A DNA stretch of 48,959 nt from Paenibacillus sp. PastM-3 (GTDB lineage: Bacteria > Bacillota > Bacilli > Paenibacillales > Paenibacillaceae). Positions 17,507 through 26,279 of this stretch are shown here, one piece after another; the stretch's first letter is position 1; every line of letters begins with the position of its first letter. A program made the translations under genes and the position numbers. The DNA is taken from contig NZ_JARXXP010000033.1 in assembly GCF_029893965.1 (NCBI RefSeq), positions 1 to 48,959 on the forward strand. Reading direction: 5' to 3'. The notes under the pieces were generated by a model. It saw nothing but the letters and a program-made list of their open reading frames with translations. It did not search any database and was not told where the DNA came from.

Positions 17507-18390
17507 TATGCCTCCACCTCCAATTTCTTGCTGAAGTAAACTTGCAGCAGTGTAATAGTGGCAACAAGCAGAAACAGAACCAGCGCCTCGGCTTGACCGA
17601 GGCCATAATCACGGGAAAGGAATGCTTTTTCGTACACATGCATCGATACCATCTCCGTGCTTTTAAAGGGACCGCCCTTCGTGAGGGACAGGTTGACATC
17701 ATATACCATAAACCCGCGCTGAAGCGTAAGGAAGATGCATACGATAAAGGATGGCACCATGAGCGGCAGTATCATTCGGCTCATACGCGTCCAGCCGCTC
17801 GCGCCGTCGATGCTGGCTGCCTCAAGAATATCGTTCGGTACGCTCATGAGACCGGCGATGTAAATCACCATCATGTAGCCGGCATATTGCCATACTGTGA
17901 CGATTACCAGACTCCAGAACGCTTTATCCGGGTCGGCAAGCCACGAAGTAGAGAGAATGGGGATCCCTGTCTTTTGGCCGACATACACTAACACATTGGA
18001 AAATATGAACTGCCAAATCAGGCCAAGGACGATCCCTCCGACCAGGTTCGGAATAAAGAAACCGGCGCGGAATACGTTCTGTCCCTTTATGCCCCTAGAC
18101 AGGCCGTAGGCTAATAGAAACGCGACTGCATTTACGAGAATAACGGTGAAAGCGACATACTTGAGTGTCAGACCAAAGGTCTTCCAGAACACAGTATCCT
18201 TAAAGACCGCTAAATAGTTCTGGAATCCCACCAGCGAATGGGTCGTCGAGATGCCGTCCCAGTTTGTAAACGTTAAATAGATACCATACAGGAAAGGAAC
18301 TATCATTACCGTTAGAAAAGCAAACAGGGTTGGACCCGTAAAAAGCAGCCGGGTGCGTATCCGATTCCATTTCCCCTTTTCCTTAATCAT
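17506..18390 (-). CDS. Sugar ABC transporter permease, MsmF type
   Basis: A 294-residue CUT1 permease. The N-terminal hydrophobic segment LLFTGPTLFAFLTVMIVPF is typical of MsmF/MalF-like partners, and the EAA loop is EAASIDGASGWTRMSRMILP near residue 190. It lies 111 bases after the binding-protein gene, with no obvious hairpin between them. No ATPase is encoded in this operon. Confidence 0.87.
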   Translation of the reverse strand: MIKEKGKWNRIRTRLLFTGPTLFAFLTVMIVPFLYGIYLTFTNWDGISTTHSLVGFQNYLAVFKDTVFWKTFGLTLKYVAFTVILVNAVAFLLAYGLSRGIKGQNVFRAGFFIPNLVGGIVLGLIWQFIFSNVLVYVGQKTGIPILSTSWLADPDKAFWSLVIVTVWQYAGYMMVIYIAGLMSVPNDILEAASIDGASGWTRMSRMILPLMVPSFIVCIFLTLQRGFMVYDVNLSLTKGGPFKSTEMVSMHVYEKAFLSRDYGLGQAEALVLFLLVATITLLQVYFSKKLEVEA

Positions 18391-18501
18391 TTAAACCCCT
18401 CGCCATCTTGATAGGTTAAGTAATCTAGTGTGGACAGAAACAATGGATAAGGCCATCAAGACCTTACCCACTGAATAATAAGGTTGGTTAGTCGTCTATC
18501 T

Positions 18502-19815
18502 TTACTTCACACTCTTCCAGTACTCCATAATTTCTTTAGTCAACTCAGCCCGATCGCCCAATTTGCTCAAATATTTTTGCATCGAGGCACCGACTTTTGC
18601 CCAATGATCGGCTGGCAGCGTACTCATCGATTGTTCGGATTTGCCTTTCGCAATGTAGTCCTGGATCGATTGGCCGAGCGGATCGGCAGCCGGCAACGTA
18701 ATGTTTTTAAAAGCAGGAATGATGCTTGCCTTGTTGACGAGGAAATCCTGTCCCTTCTGATCGTAAACCATCCAGTTCAGGAACTTCTTAGCTGCCTCCT
18801 GCTGTGCCGGAGTGCTCTTTTCCTTGTCGATAATGATCCGTTTTGATACCGCCGACGAAATTTCCTGGTTGCCGTAATCCGCTGCATTGTTGCTGACCGG
18901 TACGGGAAGGAAGCCGTAAGTGCCGTTTGCGGTATCAAAGCTCTTGATTTGCGGCCATGCCCAGTTGCCCTGGAACCAAATGCCCACTTCGCCTTTGCCA
19001 AGCATCTCCCCGCCGCGCTCATACACGCCGGAAAGCGGGGAGTTTTGGTCGATGTTGTATTTCATCATGACATCGAATGTGTCCATCAGGCCGTTAAAAA
19101 CATTGTTCGCAGAAAGGTCGACTGTACCGGCTTTCAGTCCGTCGATAAATTTATTCACTTCCGCCATGTCCTTGTTTTGTCCCGCATAGGCAAGCGGGAG
19201 GAAATGGGCGCCGAGCGACCAGTCCATTGGAGAAATGATCAGCGCCTTTTTACCGGAGGCTTCAATCTGCTTGAACAGATTTTCCATGTCGTCTCTCGTC
19301 TTAATTGTAGAAGGATCAAAGTTTCCTCCTGTCGCTTTATCCAGTACCGCTTTGTTATAAATGAAGCCGTAACCTTCTATGGCAAGAGGGAAAGCGTAAT
19401 TCTTACCGTCAAATGTGGTGAGCACTGTCGCGTTCTCAACAGCATCGGCATTCCACTTTTCACCGCTCAGATCCAAGATACGGTCCTTAAACTTCTCAAC
19501 ATCTCCGGTATCCATTATCAGCATGGTCGGCGGGTTTCCGGAAGCATATAAAGTAGAGGCCCGCTCGAAAGGGGATGTTCCCGCAGGTGCCGCCGTAACC
19601 TCGATTGTGATGTTCGGGTTATCTCCATGGAATTCCTTGGCTGCCTCTTCAAGCTGCGTTTGAATTTCACCTTTTGAGTTCAAAAGCGTGATCTTCACTT
19701 CTTTTCCTTCCGACCCTTCAGCCGGTGTGTTCGCATCGTTACTATTGCCGCATGCGGAAATCACGAGCGATAATGCCACCACGGAAAGCAAACCTTTAAA
19801 CCATTTCTTTTTCAT
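18502..19815 (-). CDS. Sugar-binding lipoprotein of the msm-type importer
   Basis: A 437-residue family-1 extracellular solute-binding protein. A lysine-rich start (MKKKWFKGLL), hydrophobic core and lipobox VISAC put the lipidated cysteine at residue 22. The in-frame ATG at 19866 would add an implausible leader; GGGGGAG before 19815 supports the shorter start. It is the first gene of the operon and follows the LacI-controlled promoter. Neighbouring enzymes suggest sucrose, or kestose-type oligosaccharides, as ligand. Confidence 0.87.
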   Translation of the reverse strand: MKKKWFKGLLSVVALSLVISACGNSNDANTPAEGSEGKEVKITLLNSKGEIQTQLEEAAKEFHGDNPNITIEVTAAPAGTSPFERASTLYASGNPPTMLIMDTGDVEKFKDRILDLSGEKWNADAVENATVLTTFDGKNYAFPLAIEGYGFIYNKAVLDKATGGNFDPSTIKTRDDMENLFKQIEASGKKALIISPMDWSLGAHFLPLAYAGQNKDMAEVNKFIDGLKAGTVDLSANNVFNGLMDTFDVMMKYNIDQNSPLSGVYERGGEMLGKGEVGIWFQGNWAWPQIKSFDTANGTYGFLPVPVSNNAADYGNQEISSAVSKRIIIDKEKSTPAQQEAAKKFLNWMVYDQKGQDFLVNKASIIPAFKNITLPAADPLGQSIQDYIAKGKSEQSMSTLPADHWAKVGASMQKYLSKLGDRAELTKEIMEYWKSVK

Positions 19816-19841
19816 CCCACTTACTCCCCCATAGAAAGTTT

Positions 19842-19855
19842 TGAAATCGCTTGCA
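19842..19855. promoter_or_regulatory. Catabolite-repression (cre) site for CcpA
   Basis: TGAAATCGCTTGCA differs at one position from the cre consensus TGWAANCGNTNWCA. It lies about 10 bases downstream of the predicted transcription start, where CcpA acts as a roadblock. Confidence 0.6.
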
Positions 19856-19870
19856 TTCACTTGCACTATG

Positions 19871-19928
19871 ATTATATGTCAAACCTTTGACATATGTCAA
19901 TCGTTTGACATATGTCAATCGTTTGACA
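19871..19928 (-). promoter_or_regulatory. msm operon promoter covered by three tandem LacI operators
   Basis: Minus-strand -35 TTGACA (19900-19895) and -10 TATAAT (19876-19871), spacer 18. Three 16-base palindromes repeat at an 18-base period: 19877-19892 (TGTCAAACCTTTGACA), 19895-19910 and 19913-19928 (both TGTCAATCGTTTGACA). The last two have the central CG typical of LacI-family operators. The first fills most of the spacer and the second contains the -35, so binding would block RNA polymerase. Confidence 0.82.
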
Positions 19929-19942
19929 TTAATTTAATTTGT

Positions 19943-19980
19943 AAAAAAAGAAACCCAAGGTCTTAAATGACCTGGGTTTC
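19943..19980 (-). terminator. Terminator of lacI
   Basis: Minus-strand stem GAAACCCAGGTC...GACCTTGGGTTTC (19980-19950) followed by TTTTTTT, between lacI and the msm promoter. Confidence 0.85.
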
Positions 19981-20010
19981 TCGACACTCTGAGAACCGGA
20001 CCTGTTCGGT

Positions 20011-20988
20011 TCACGTCGTTGCGCGTTCAATTAATTCCACGGGCAAAATGTTTTCAAAGGCCACCCGCTCATCATCCATTTGCATGCGAAGGAGCTTGAT
20101 GGCCATTTTGCCCAAAGCATCAATCGGCTGGCGTATGGTCGTCAGCTCGGGCCGAACCCATCGTGATGCTCCTACGTCGTCATAGCCGACGATCCGGATA
20201 TCCTCTGGGATTCTCTTCCCTGCTTTCAGGCTTTCCTTAATTGCATAGGCAGCTAAAATGTCGCTCGTGGCAAAAATGCCGTCAATATCGGGGTGCTCCT
20301 GGAGCAATTGTCCCAGCAATTTCTCATACTTGTCCTCGTCAAAAACGTTTAATCCCGTCTCGACTACCAAACTTTCAACGCCATGCTTTATAGTCACCTC
20401 AAGAAAAGCATCCGTTCTCTGATTGGACAGCATCTGAAGCTCCAGGTTACCACAAATATGCGCGATCTTTCGGCATCCCTTTGCCACAAGAAGCTCTGCG
20501 GCCAGTTGGCCTCCCCGATAATTGTCAGAGCTAATGTAAGGAATATTGTCATAAATTTTCCTGTCGATGGTGACGATAGGCGACTTCAAGCTGCGATATT
20601 CCTCGACTTCCAGCGTGTGACTGCCCATGATTATGCCGTCTACCCGATTCCGTTTAAGCATATCGATGTAATCTCTCTCTTTAGCTGGATCCATCTGAGA
20701 ATTGCATAGAAGAACTTTGTATCCCTCGAGATACGCGTGATATTCGATCCGATCCGCAAGTTGACTGAAGAAGGGGTGGGATACATTCGGGATAATAAGA
20801 CCGAATAAATTTGATTGTTTACGGAGCAGTGAGCGAGCGATTTCGTTCGGCTGGTAACCCAATTCCTCCATCGCGCCGAATACTTTTGTTCGGGTCATTT
20901 CACTGATATATCCACGGTTGTTCAAAACTCTAGATACGGTTGTGACCGATACACCTGCCTTGAGTGCCACATCATGAATAGTTGCCAT
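20011..20988 (-). CDS. LacI-family repressor of the msm operon
   Basis: A 325-residue LacI/GalR regulator. The helix-turn-helix IHDVALKAGVSVTTVSRVLN is at residues 3-22, followed by the hinge and a periplasmic-binding-protein-like sensor (FGLIIPNVSHPFFSQL, VDGIIMGSH, DGIFATSDILA, VGYDDVGASRW). It lies directly upstream of the operon it should control, on the same strand, with its own terminator between. The tandem operators at 19877-19928 are its presumed sites. The inducer is probably sucrose, its phosphate or fructose. Confidence 0.88.
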   Translation of the reverse strand: MATIHDVALKAGVSVTTVSRVLNNRGYISEMTRTKVFGAMEELGYQPNEIARSLLRKQSNLFGLIIPNVSHPFFSQLADRIEYHAYLEGYKVLLCNSQMDPAKERDYIDMLKRNRVDGIIMGSHTLEVEEYRSLKSPIVTIDRKIYDNIPYISSDNYRGGQLAAELLVAKGCRKIAHICGNLELQMLSNQRTDAFLEVTIKHGVESLVVETGLNVFDEDKYEKLLGQLLQEHPDIDGIFATSDILAAYAIKESLKAGKRIPEDIRIVGYDDVGASRWVRPELTTIRQPIDALGKMAIKLLRMQMDDERVAFENILPVELIERATT

Positions 20989-21294
20989 TTTCCCACCGCT
21001 TTTTGTATCTTATTTAATCCAACTATAACGAAAGATACTTCATTTCACAAGTTAGTATAAAAAAATACTAGTGAAGAGAACACTCCTGCTGTGAGGAACC
21101 GTCGTCGACCAGTTTTGAGCATCTTTTTTGATGATCATGAGGTATCTATGATCTTTGATGCCCATATTCCACATGATCTCAAATTTTATTAGATCAAGCG
21201 GATGGCAAATTCGGAAAAACCTTTCAGTCGATTTAATCAAATATTCCCACTATACTATTAGAGAAAGATAACCCGACTTTGCTTTGGGGGGTGT
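20989..21294. other. Divergent intergenic region
   Basis: Space between the leftward lacI and the rightward anchored binding protein. A small minus-strand frame at 21052-21240 has neither a convincing ribosome site nor a recognisable product. I see no clear operator or promoter. Confidence 0.4.
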
Positions 21295-22623
21295 GTGGAC
21301 AAGTCTATGCTCAGATCCAAGCTTTTTTATTATCTGTTATTCCTGTCACTCCTGACCCTGGCAGCCATTTTCATCTTCAGCACCCGTTCGAATGAACGCG
21401 GATCCGGAAATGAAGCAGCCCAATCAACATCTCCGGTCTCCGGCCGTCCTGACCAGATCAGCATTCTGATCGAAAACTCCTATCTGCCTTATATCAGGAA
21501 AATTGCCGCGCGGTATGAAGAGCAATATGGGATCAAAGTCGATATCCGCTCCACCGATATCAACTCGCTGCATGACCAGATAGAAGACAGCATCCTGCGG
21601 GGAGGCACAGATTTGGATATTATCCTGGTCGATACGGTCTGGACCACCGGATTTGCCAGAACCGGCTTGCTTGAGCCTCTGCGGAACTATGTCACAGGAA
21701 GCGTAATTGATAAATTGGTACCCATTGCTTATAATCAGCGGGTCATCAGCAATGATTTGTATGCGCTTCCCGATTTATATGCCTTCCCGGTCATCATGGA
21801 AGAGAAGTTCCTCTACTATAATGAATCGATGCTGAGAAGCGCCGGCATTTATGCTCCTCCAGCCACCTGGGAGGAACTGAAGGACATGGCGAAGTACATT
21901 CAGGATAAGGGACTTGCCAAGTACGGCCTGATCTGGAGCTGGAAGCCGGGCGAAGGCCTGATCACCGATTATACGCTACTGGCCAACGCCCTTGGCGTGC
22001 AGGCGAAGGATGCCAACGGCCGCTGGGTATTCAATGAGGGCGGCGGCGTGCAGGCGCTGGAATTTATGGTGAACACCCTGCGGAGCAGCGGTTTATCCGA
22101 TCCCGCTTCCCTGACTGCAAGCGATATGTCTGCTATTGAGACCTTCGCGGAGGGCAAGACGCCTTTTTTGATCAGCTGGGCTTATGCCGATCCGATCCTC
22201 AGCCGCAAACCCGGCTTTAAAATGGCGCTTGTGCCCGGTTTCCAGGGATATCAAAGAAGCTCCACCGTTACCGGGGGCGGCGCACTCGGCATTACCCGAA
22301 CTTCACGTCATAAAGACTGGGCCTGGACATTTATTGATTTGACGATCAGCATGAGAAATGAAGTGTCCGCCAAGGACCAAATTGGAGGCCTTTCAGTCTG
22401 GAACGAGCAGATTGACCAGTTCGAGAATGAGGAAAAATACCTGAACCGGAACCTGATGACCGAACAATTCGAATATGCGATCAACAGGCCGAGCATGTCA
22501 TCTTATGTGGAGTGGTCGGGTGTGCTGCAGGATGCCATCACCTCGGCGCTCACCGGCAGGAAGACGGCCAGGCAGGCGCTGGATGAAGCCAAGGCGGAAA
22601 TCGAAAAGCAGGGCATCAAATAA
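21295..22623 (+). CDS. Membrane-anchored family-1 solute-binding protein
   Basis: A 442-residue extracellular solute-binding protein with an N-terminal hydrophobic segment (LFYYLLFLSLLTLAAIFIF, about residues 10-28) but no lipobox cysteine, so it is probably held by an uncleaved anchor. Family text includes ISILIENSYLPYIRKIAARY and FPVIMEEKFLYYNESML. No cognate permeases lie beside it; it converges on a YesN/YesM pair. It may act as a sensor subunit that presents ligand to the kinase rather than as a transport protein; this is inference. The start is GTG 21295 after TTGGGGGGTG, or ATG 21307. Confidence 0.75.
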   Translation: MDKSMLRSKLFYYLLFLSLLTLAAIFIFSTRSNERGSGNEAAQSTSPVSGRPDQISILIENSYLPYIRKIAARYEEQYGIKVDIRSTDINSLHDQIEDSILRGGTDLDIILVDTVWTTGFARTGLLEPLRNYVTGSVIDKLVPIAYNQRVISNDLYALPDLYAFPVIMEEKFLYYNESMLRSAGIYAPPATWEELKDMAKYIQDKGLAKYGLIWSWKPGEGLITDYTLLANALGVQAKDANGRWVFNEGGGVQALEFMVNTLRSSGLSDPASLTASDMSAIETFAEGKTPFLISWAYADPILSRKPGFKMALVPGFQGYQRSSTVTGGGALGITRTSRHKDWAWTFIDLTISMRNEVSAKDQIGGLSVWNEQIDQFENEEKYLNRNLMTEQFEYAINRPSMSSYVEWSGVLQDAITSALTGRKTARQALDEAKAEIEKQGIK

Positions 22624-22675
22624 AAAATCTCTATCCCCGCCTGTTTTGCCAAACCGGCCGGGGATAGAGATTTTT
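22623..22675. terminator. Bidirectional terminator
   Basis: A 17-base stem AAAAATCTCTATCCCCG...CGGGGATAGAGATTTTT between the converging binding-protein and response-regulator genes. Confidence 0.9.
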
Positions 22676-22694
22676 GCTGTGCGCCCTCCTGGCG

Positions 22695-24299
22695 TTATAA
22701 CGCATTGCAGCGGGGGCCGAACAAGGTTTCTTTATATTCCGAGGGTGTTATTCCATAATATTTTTTGTACACCTGCCCGAAGTATTTGCCGTCCGCGAAC
22801 CCGACCCGGTGGGCAACTTCAAGTACGGTCAAACGCCGGCTGCCGGTGAGTAATTGCTTGGCCTTTTCCACCCGTTTGAGCGACAGGTACTCGTTAAAGT
22901 TAGTCCCCAGCTCTTTTTTGAAAATTCTGCTGAGATGGCTGGCGCTCACATGGAACAAGTCTGCAACCAATTGAAGATTCAGCTCGGCTTCGGCATAATG
23001 ATCATCCACATACCGGGCGATCCGCTCCGCCAGGCTTCTTCCCATCGATTCTTCCTTCCTCCATAAGGCCTCCTCGCAGGCCAGGGCTGTAATCCGGCTT
23101 AACAGGTCCGTATATTCTTCGAAGGTCCGCAGTCCGGTGATTCCCGCAATGGCTTCGGTGATTTGGTCCTTTATCCTCCACTCCGGTACATGCTTGGACA
23201 GGCCGAGCAGGAAGTCAAGACAGCAGTTCAGGGCGATACTTTTATTCCTGCCGGCTCTAATGTCGGCCGTGAATTTGTCCAAATACCGTTTCGCTTTCGG
23301 CTCGTCGCCGTCACAAATTGCCTCAAACCATTCCGCATCCATACGGCCCAACGCCGGCTTGCCAGAGCTGCACTGAAGTGCATCCTGCAGCTTTGGCATC
23401 AGACTTCCCCAGAACAATTGGGTCTCGAGCAGCTTAAGCGCATGCTGGAAGGAGCTGTACAGCTCGCTGATCTCCTGGAAGCCCGTGCCGATGCCGACGC
23501 TGATTTGCTTTTTTAAATACATTTCGATGTTCTCCAGACATTCGGTTGTCGCTTCCACCACTCTTTTGCGGATAATCACCTGCTGCAAGGCGGGATCAGA
23601 CTTGACGACGACAACACTCTTCCCTTCCATATCCACGATGGAGGTCGCCATTTGGAAACGGTGGTACGTTTCATTCACTATATTGTTGACGGCATACTGG
23701 TACAGGGAGGCATACTCTTCATAAGAAAGATCCGAGGGATTATACATCTCAAACACCACGACCACACCGCAGCCGAGCTGGATACCGTAATCCTTCAGCT
23801 TTGTACGCATAGCGGCAATATCCTTATTGCCGTTCACAATCACATTCATGAGGATACCCGCCTCCACGATGTCCGCGTTCTCCCGCTTGGAGTCACTGGC
23901 CGCCTGCAGCAGAGAAGCTCTCTTGCCGTTGATCCTGTCCACCGCCTTAAGAATGCAGGCATTGAGGTCCGGAATCTTGATCGGTTTGAGCAGATAATCG
24001 AATACTTGATGCCTTACTGCGGTACGGGCATAGTCGAATTCACTGTATCCGCTCAGGAGAATCGTGATCATCCCCGGATAATGACGCTTGATATGCTCGG
24101 CCAGCTCCAGCCCGTTCATCCCGGGCATCTTGATGTCGGTAATGACGATATCCGGCTTAAAGCGTTCAATGACTTCTATGCCTTCCAGTCCGTTGGCGGC
24201 CGTCCCGCATACGGTGCAGTTCAGCTTGCTCCAGTCTACCTTCTCGCTCAGTCCCCGGCTTACGATGTCTTCATCATCCACAATCACGATTTTATACAA
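22695..24299 (-). CDS. YesN-type response regulator (REC + AraC HTH)
   Basis: About 534 residues. The receiver domain starts at once (YKIVIVDDEDIVSRG), with the phosphorylated aspartate in IVITDIKMPGMNG near residue 55. A variable middle follows, then two AraC-type helix-turn-helix units at the C-terminus (VSASHLSRIFKKELG and VGFADGKYFGQVYKKYYG). A TTG at 24299, seven bases after GGTGGG, overlaps the kinase stop and is the likely start; GTG 24311 is an alternative. Phosphorylated by the partner kinase, it probably activates the importer operon that ends upstream of this pair. Confidence 0.87.
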   Translation of the reverse strand: MYKIVIVDDEDIVSRGLSEKVDWSKLNCTVCGTAANGLEGIEVIERFKPDIVITDIKMPGMNGLELAEHIKRHYPGMITILLSGYSEFDYARTAVRHQVFDYLLKPIKIPDLNACILKAVDRINGKRASLLQAASDSKRENADIVEAGILMNVIVNGNKDIAAMRTKLKDYGIQLGCGVVVVFEMYNPSDLSYEEYASLYQYAVNNIVNETYHRFQMATSIVDMEGKSVVVVKSDPALQQVIIRKRVVEATTECLENIEMYLKKQISVGIGTGFQEISELYSSFQHALKLLETQLFWGSLMPKLQDALQCSSGKPALGRMDAEWFEAICDGDEPKAKRYLDKFTADIRAGRNKSIALNCCLDFLLGLSKHVPEWRIKDQITEAIAGITGLRTFEEYTDLLSRITALACEEALWRKEESMGRSLAERIARYVDDHYAEAELNLQLVADLFHVSASHLSRIFKKELGTNFNEYLSLKRVEKAKQLLTGSRRLTVLEVAHRVGFADGKYFGQVYKKYYGITPSEYKETLFGPRCNAL

Positions 24300-26082
24300 T
24301 ATGCTTCCCACCTTTATCCGCAGTATTGGGAGACGCAGTTACATTCTCCATTACAGGCACTATAATATCGACAATGGTACCGCTGCCTGGCATGCCGTTG
24401 ATCGTCAGACCGTAGCTTTCGCCGAACAGCATTTGAATCCGTTTGTGTACGTTTCTCATTCCGTTGCCTGTCCCTTTGGCGCTGCCGAAGTCCACCTCGC
24501 CCGTGAATTCCAGCAGCCGGTCCCGCTTCTGTTCCTCGATCCCGACACCGTCGTCAATCACCCGGAATCTTACGCTCCTTCCATCCATGATCCCGATTAT
24601 GCTCAGGTTGCCCGGACCGACTTTATTCTCCAGCCCGTGCACGAACGAATTTTCCACAATCGGCTGCAAAATAAACCTGGGAATCCATAGCTCCGCAATG
24701 TCGTCGTCCATGTGGATTGAAACCGTGATCCGGCTCTCAAAACGGGTCTTCTGAATAGCCAAATAAGCATTGATATATTCCAGCTCCGAGCGGACCGGCA
24801 CCATTTCCCGGTGATCGGCCAGATTGGCCTTCAACAGCTGCGCCAGGGAGATGGTCACATTCTCGATCTTGTCATTCTCACCGTACATGGACAGCCAGCG
24901 GATCGTATCCAGCGTATTGTACAGAAAATGGGGGTTAATCTGGGCCTTAAGTGCCCGGTATTCTGATTCACGCTGGGCCAGCTCCTTCTGGTACACCTCG
25001 GAGATCAAATAATTGATCTTGCCCATCATCTGGTTGAAGCTGCGCCCGAGCCGCCCGAACTCATCCCTCCGGTTGATTCTGACCTGCTGATCGAAACGGT
25101 CTGTCTCCACCTGATCCATAACCTGCTTAAGCGCGTGGAGCGGAGCGATTATGCGGCTGGTCGTGAACCAGGTCAAGAGGATGCCCACCAGCACGCCGAT
25201 TACTCCGATCGCGATGATCCAGCGTCCGATCAGTTCCGTGCCTTTGGAGATTTCCTTAAGCGGCACAAGCGAGACTACTCTCCACCCTTCCTGGGCGGAT
25301 ATGAAGGTTGTGAACAGCATTTTTCCGTACGGCTCCATATTCAATACAGAAGGCCCCTCGGCGGCTTGCAATTTCGCGCGGCGGAGCAGATCATCCACGT
25401 GGATATCCAGAACCTCGCTGCTGCTGACAACGATACGATCCTGCTCATCAAACACATAGCTGTAGCGGTAAGGCTCGGATTGCAGGCGTTGTTTTAAATA
25501 ATCGTCCCTCAGCGAAATGGTTATATAACCGAGCATCTTGAGCGAATCCCGTTCCCGGATGGCTCTTTCGATATAAATAACCCCTTTGTTGACCCTCCAG
25601 GTGATTCTTCCCACCGTGTCATAACGCTGTTTCTTCAGCTCGGACTGCACGTCGTCCTTATTATTCACGCTCCCGGAAGTGTTATAGTTCAGCTTGACCA
25701 GGAACTGCTGCGTATTGAAGAGATAGACGGTTTCCAGCTTGTCGGTGGAGTACAGGATTTTGGAAACGACCAGCTGTTCCAGCGCACTTAACTTCTCATA
25801 GGTAAGCTGGTTCGTCTGCAGCAGCATAGACTGGATTTCTGAATCCTCGGTAATACTATCCATCAGCTTACCCATGTAAGAAATGGCATCGTCCATATTC
25901 TCGCTGATAAATTGTACCTTCTGGGTATCATTTGCCTTGGCATCGTTCAGATGAAAATTAATAGAAACGGCGTAAGTGACAATCTCAATGATAGCGATTA
26001 CAAGAATCAGCATAACTACCACCATCAGAATCATCTTACGCTTTACGCTGGAAGACAGGTAGGTTAGCAGTGCACGCTTCAA
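24292..26082 (-). CDS. YesM-type sensor histidine kinase
   Basis: A 596-residue membrane kinase. One membrane segment lies near residues 16-37 and a second near 285-307, bracketing an extracellular sensor domain. HAMP follows (TSRIIAPLHALKQVMDQV), then the phospho-acceptor histidine in KAQINPHFLYNTLDTIRW, the ATP-binding N-box IVENSFVHGLENK, and DDGVGI plus GTGNGM. The gene overlaps its response regulator. A carbohydrate or related ligand is likely, sensed directly or through an anchored binding protein. Confidence 0.88.
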   Translation of the reverse strand: MKRALLTYLSSSVKRKMILMVVVMLILVIAIIEIVTYAVSINFHLNDAKANDTQKVQFISENMDDAISYMGKLMDSITEDSEIQSMLLQTNQLTYEKLSALEQLVVSKILYSTDKLETVYLFNTQQFLVKLNYNTSGSVNNKDDVQSELKKQRYDTVGRITWRVNKGVIYIERAIRERDSLKMLGYITISLRDDYLKQRLQSEPYRYSYVFDEQDRIVVSSSEVLDIHVDDLLRRAKLQAAEGPSVLNMEPYGKMLFTTFISAQEGWRVVSLVPLKEISKGTELIGRWIIAIGVIGVLVGILLTWFTTSRIIAPLHALKQVMDQVETDRFDQQVRINRRDEFGRLGRSFNQMMGKINYLISEVYQKELAQRESEYRALKAQINPHFLYNTLDTIRWLSMYGENDKIENVTISLAQLLKANLADHREMVPVRSELEYINAYLAIQKTRFESRITVSIHMDDDIAELWIPRFILQPIVENSFVHGLENKVGPGNLSIIGIMDGRSVRFRVIDDGVGIEEQKRDRLLEFTGEVDFGSAKGTGNGMRNVHKRIQMLFGESYGLTINGMPGSGTIVDIIVPVMENVTASPNTADKGGKHIV

Positions 26083-26205
26083 TATCCAGCAGCTCCTTCA
26101 AACATAGGTTGTACCTATACTACCAAGAATCCTTTTACATGTTAATAAGCAAAATTAACCTGCCTGCCGCGTATATAGCATGGATTGCCATTATTCCCAC
26201 ATGAT

Positions 26206-26243
26206 GAAAACAGCCGAACGCCCCATGATGGGGACCGTCCGGC
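26206..26243 (-). terminator. Probable terminator of the RbsABC-type operon
   Basis: Minus-strand hairpin GCCGGACGGTCCCC-atcat-GGGGCGTTCGGC followed by TGTTTTC. The U tract is short, so some read-through into the kinase gene is possible. Confidence 0.6.
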
Positions 26244-26279
26244 CATTACTCTTTTGCACATTCGCTATGCATCTTTCGC

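Noticed and set aside
19877..19928. Three evenly spaced repeats resembling a tiny CRISPR array
   Set aside because: Units are 16-base palindromes with only two bases between them, overlapping a promoter beside a LacI gene: operators, not repeats with spacers.
21052..21240. 62-residue minus-strand frame
   Set aside because: No ribosome site, no family resemblance and placed in a divergent promoter region.
23652..24365. 237-residue plus-strand open frame
   Set aside because: Antisense to the response regulator and kinase genes; composition typical of a shadow frame.
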